Source of the DNA: Flavobacteriales bacterium
GTDB lineage: Bacteria > Bacteroidota > Bacteroidia > Flavobacteriales_C > GCA-002722245
Reading direction: 5' to 3'
Length of the DNA stretch: 64,000 nt
Assembly: GCA_002722245.1 (NCBI GenBank)
Contig: PBLA01000033.1
Span: 130,813-194,812 of the forward strand
Shown here: in pieces, positions 62,045-64,000 of the stretch
How positions within the stretch are numbered: position 1 is the first letter of the stretch
How the letters are laid out: each line of letters starts with the position of its first letter
Made by a program: the position numbers and the translations under genes
Notes under the pieces: generated by a model
Database searches by the model: none
What the model was told of the DNA's origin: nothing
The model's input: only the letters and a program-made list of their open reading frames with translations

Positions 62045-64000
62045 ATGGCCAAACTAAGAAAACAAGAAGCGCTCGACTATCATGCTCAAGGGAAACCTGG
62101 TAAAATTGAAGTCATCCCCACAAAACCTTACAGCACGCAAAGAGATTTGTCGCTTGCGTATTCACCAGGCGTTGCAGAACCTTGCTTGGCAATTGCTGAA
62201 AATAAAGATGCTATATACAAATACACAGCAAAGTCTAATCTTGTGGCTGTAATTTCAAATGGAACGGCTGTTTTAGGTCTTGGCGACATAGGACCCGAAG
62301 CCTCAAAACCTGTTATGGAAGGAAAAGGTCTTCTCTTTAAGATATTTGCAGATTTAGACTGCTTTGATATTGAAGTAGATGCCACGGATGTTGATAAATT
62401 TATCGATACTGTTAAAGCGATATCACCCACATTTGGAGGGATAAACTTAGAGGACATTAAGGCTCCTGAATGCTTTGAAATTGAGCAAAGACTAAAAGAT
62501 GAATTGGATATTCCAATTATGCATGATGATCAGCATGGCACAGCTATCATAACAACGGCTGGTTTATTAAATGCTCTTGAAATAGCAGGAAAAAATATTG
62601 AGCAAGTCAAAATAGTGGTCAATGGAGCTGGAGCATCAGCGGTGAGTTGTGCTAAGCTTTACATTTCGTTGGGGGCAAAGAAAGAAAATATTCTAATGGT
62701 AGATTCTAAAGGGGTCATAAAACCATCACGAGGAAATTTAACCGAGCAAAAATTATACTTCGCTAACGAGGTAAACGCCTCAACGTTGGAAGAAGCGATA
62801 AAGGGTGCGGATGTTTTCCTAGGTCTTTCAAAAGGAAATATTTTATCGCCTGAAATGGTTCAAACAATGGCTGAAAATCCCATTGTATTTGCCTGTGCAA
62901 ATCCTGATCCTGAAATTGCTTACAACGTTGCTGTATCCTCTAGAGAGGATATTATTATTGCTACAGGACGATCAGATCACCCTAATCAAGTAAATAACGT
63001 TATTGGATTTCCATTTATCTTTCGTGGGGCAATGGATGTAAATGCTTCTGCCATAAATGAAGAGATGAAAATCGCTGCTGTTAAAGCAATTGCCGCGCTT
63101 GCTAAAGAACCTGTTCCCGAAGAGGTGAGCAAAGCTTACAATCTTAAAAACATAGTTTTTGGAAAAGAGTATATTATTCCAAAACCTACAGATCAGCGAT
63201 TAATCTCTATTGTAGCACCTGCAGTAGCAAAAGCTGCAATGGATTCTGGTGTTGCTCGAAAACCAATTGAAAATTGGGAGAAATATAAGCAGGAATTAAT
63301 TAGTCGAATGGGCTATGATAGTACACTCATGCAACAGGTTACCCTTCGCGCTAAACAAAATCCACAAAAGGTAGTTTTTGCAGAGGCCGACAACTACAAG
63401 GTATTAAAAGCTGCTCAAACAGTATTTGACGAAGGTGTGTGTACACCGATTCTTCTCGGAAGTAAGGAAAACATTGCTGATTTAATTGAGGAATATCAAT
63501 TAGATCTAGAGGGAGTTGAAATAATTGACACACGATCGGAGGAAGCTAAGCCAAAACGAAAACAATATGGCGAGGTACTTTATCAAAAAAGAAACCGCCG
63601 AGGAGTAACACGATACGAAGCAGATAAAATTATGCGAAGTAGAAACTATTATGGAAGTATGATGGTGGAAACAGGTGAAGCAGATGCTTTAATTACAGGT
63701 GTTACTCGAAAATATAAGGATTCTATTCGACCCTCTTTGCAAGCTATTGGTGTGGATAGTAAAATTGGGAAATTAGCAGGAATGTATCTGGTGCTGACCA
63801 AACATAATGGGCCATTTTTCTTTGCTGATACGACCATTAACCAGCATCCTACCGCGCAAGATTTGGCAGACATTGCTGTATTAACACATAATGCAGTGAA
63901 AGAATTTAATATTGAACCTCGAATTGCCATGTTGAGTTACTCCAATTTTGGCTCAGTAGATGGAAGAAGTCCGGACAGAGTTCGGGAAGCGGTGAAAATT
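62045..64000 (+). CDS. maeB: NADP-dependent malic enzyme with phosphotransacetylase-like domain (truncated by window edge)
   Basis: 652 codons from the ATG at 62045 to the window edge, still open. The malic enzyme part (about 1-430) begins MAKLRKQEALDYHAQGKPGK, then KPYSTQRDLSLAYSPGVAEPC, IMHDDQHGTAII, VVNGAGASAVSCAKLYISLGA and ANPDPEI. From about 440 the phosphotransacetylase-like domain begins (KVVFAEADNYKVLKAA). This is the usual MaeB architecture of about 760 residues, so about 100 codons lie outside the window. It makes pyruvate and NADPH from malate. It is divergent from the sirtuin gene, with about 110 bases between. Confidence 0.96.
   Translation, partial: MAKLRKQEALDYHAQGKPGKIEVIPTKPYSTQRDLSLAYSPGVAEPCLAIAENKDAIYKYTAKSNLVAVISNGTAVLGLGDIGPEASKPVMEGKGLLFKIFADLDCFDIEVDATDVDKFIDTVKAISPTFGGINLEDIKAPECFEIEQRLKDELDIPIMHDDQHGTAIITTAGLLNALEIAGKNIEQVKIVVNGAGASAVSCAKLYISLGAKKENILMVDSKGVIKPSRGNLTEQKLYFANEVNASTLEEAIKGADVFLGLSKGNILSPEMVQTMAENPIVFACANPDPEIAYNVAVSSREDIIIATGRSDHPNQVNNVIGFPFIFRGAMDVNASAINEEMKIAAVKAIAALAKEPVPEEVSKAYNLKNIVFGKEYIIPKPTDQRLISIVAPAVAKAAMDSGVARKPIENWEKYKQELISRMGYDSTLMQQVTLRAKQNPQKVVFAEADNYKVLKAAQTVFDEGVCTPILLGSKENIADLIEEYQLDLEGVEIIDTRSEEAKPKRKQYGEVLYQKRNRRGVTRYEADKIMRSRNYYGSMMVETGEADALITGVTRKYKDSIRPSLQAIGVDSKIGKLAGMYLVLTKHNGPFFFADTTINQHPTAQDLADIAVLTHNAVKEFNIEPRIAMLSYSNFGSVDGRSPDRVREAVKI

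Noticed and set aside
1-64000. tRNA, rRNA, insertion sequences, prophage or attachment sites
   Set aside because: No cloverleaf-like sequence, transposase, integrase or flanking direct repeats was noticed by eye on either strand. A covariance or profile scan would be needed to exclude small tRNA-like features fully.

Overview
The window is 64 kb of an AT-rich bacterial chromosome that looks like Bacteroidota, most likely Flavobacteriia (Flavobacteriales-like, plausibly marine). The evidence is an SprE/PorW-type gliding and secretion lipoprotein, a very large protein ending in a type B type IX secretion (T9SS) sorting domain, phylum-typical families (DUF4271, DUF5777, YceI, DUF3108, SbsA-Ig lipoprotein), several promoter elements of the form TAnnTTTG, and weak or absent Shine-Dalgarno sequences with many TTG/GTG starts. 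I found no rRNA, tRNA, CRISPR array, insertion sequence or prophage. This is mostly core chromosome with a few lineage-specific genes.

Layout. 0-8 kb: end of hemD, a radical SAM/SPASM protein, a DUF3108 protein, sprE, typA and a CPBP protease. 8-17 kb: dusB with a translationally coupled multipass membrane protein, a fused 2-oxoacid dehydrogenase E1, an unlisted 58-codon ORF with its own terminator, kdsB, a methionine-type aminotransferase and a membrane-anchored EEP phosphatase. 17-25 kb: a conserved lipoprotein, two overlapping glycosyltransferases, a MazG-like pyrophosphohydrolase, a LEA-2 lipoprotein gene interrupted by an in-frame stop, pgk and holB. 24.5-27.5 kb: a minus-strand operon YceI - DUF5777 barrel - DUF4271 - second HemD-like protein. 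27.6-32.5 kb: a multi-PAS HisKA_2 kinase, a LytTR regulator and an orphan secreted protein.

32.5-37.5 kb: the complete threonine operon thrA(AK-HSD)-thrB-thrC. It is preceded by a previously unlisted 28-codon leader ORF rich in Thr and Ile, with adjacent hairpins and a TAnnTTTG element, which looks like a Thr/Ile attenuator. 37.5-42 kb: a lipoprotein made of nine 16-residue Gly/Arg/Tyr repeats, an SbsA-Ig lipoprotein, an SGNH-like protein with altered catalytic positions and an HI0933-family flavoprotein. 42-48 kb: the 1623-residue T9SS substrate and a sterol-desaturase-family hydroxylase. 48-53 kb: sucA-sucB, where SucB carries two nearly identical lipoyl domains. 53-64 kb: a glycosyltransferase/aquaglyceroporin/small membrane protein cluster, a CAP plus OmpA-like protein, an SDR, trmB, a conserved uncharacterised secreted protein, ansA, a zinc-finger-less sirtuin and the start of maeB (malic enzyme fused to a phosphotransacetylase-like domain).

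The genes cover central carbon metabolism (pgk, OGDH, malic enzyme, branched-chain-type E1), the aspartate family (thrABC, asparaginase, aminotransferase), envelope biogenesis (kdsB, glycosyltransferases), translation and tRNA modification (typA, dusB, trmB) and T9SS-dependent surface display. The most notable observations are the thr leader, the repeat lipoprotein with a T9 tract in its signal peptide, the interrupted LEA-2 gene and the 58-codon ORF.
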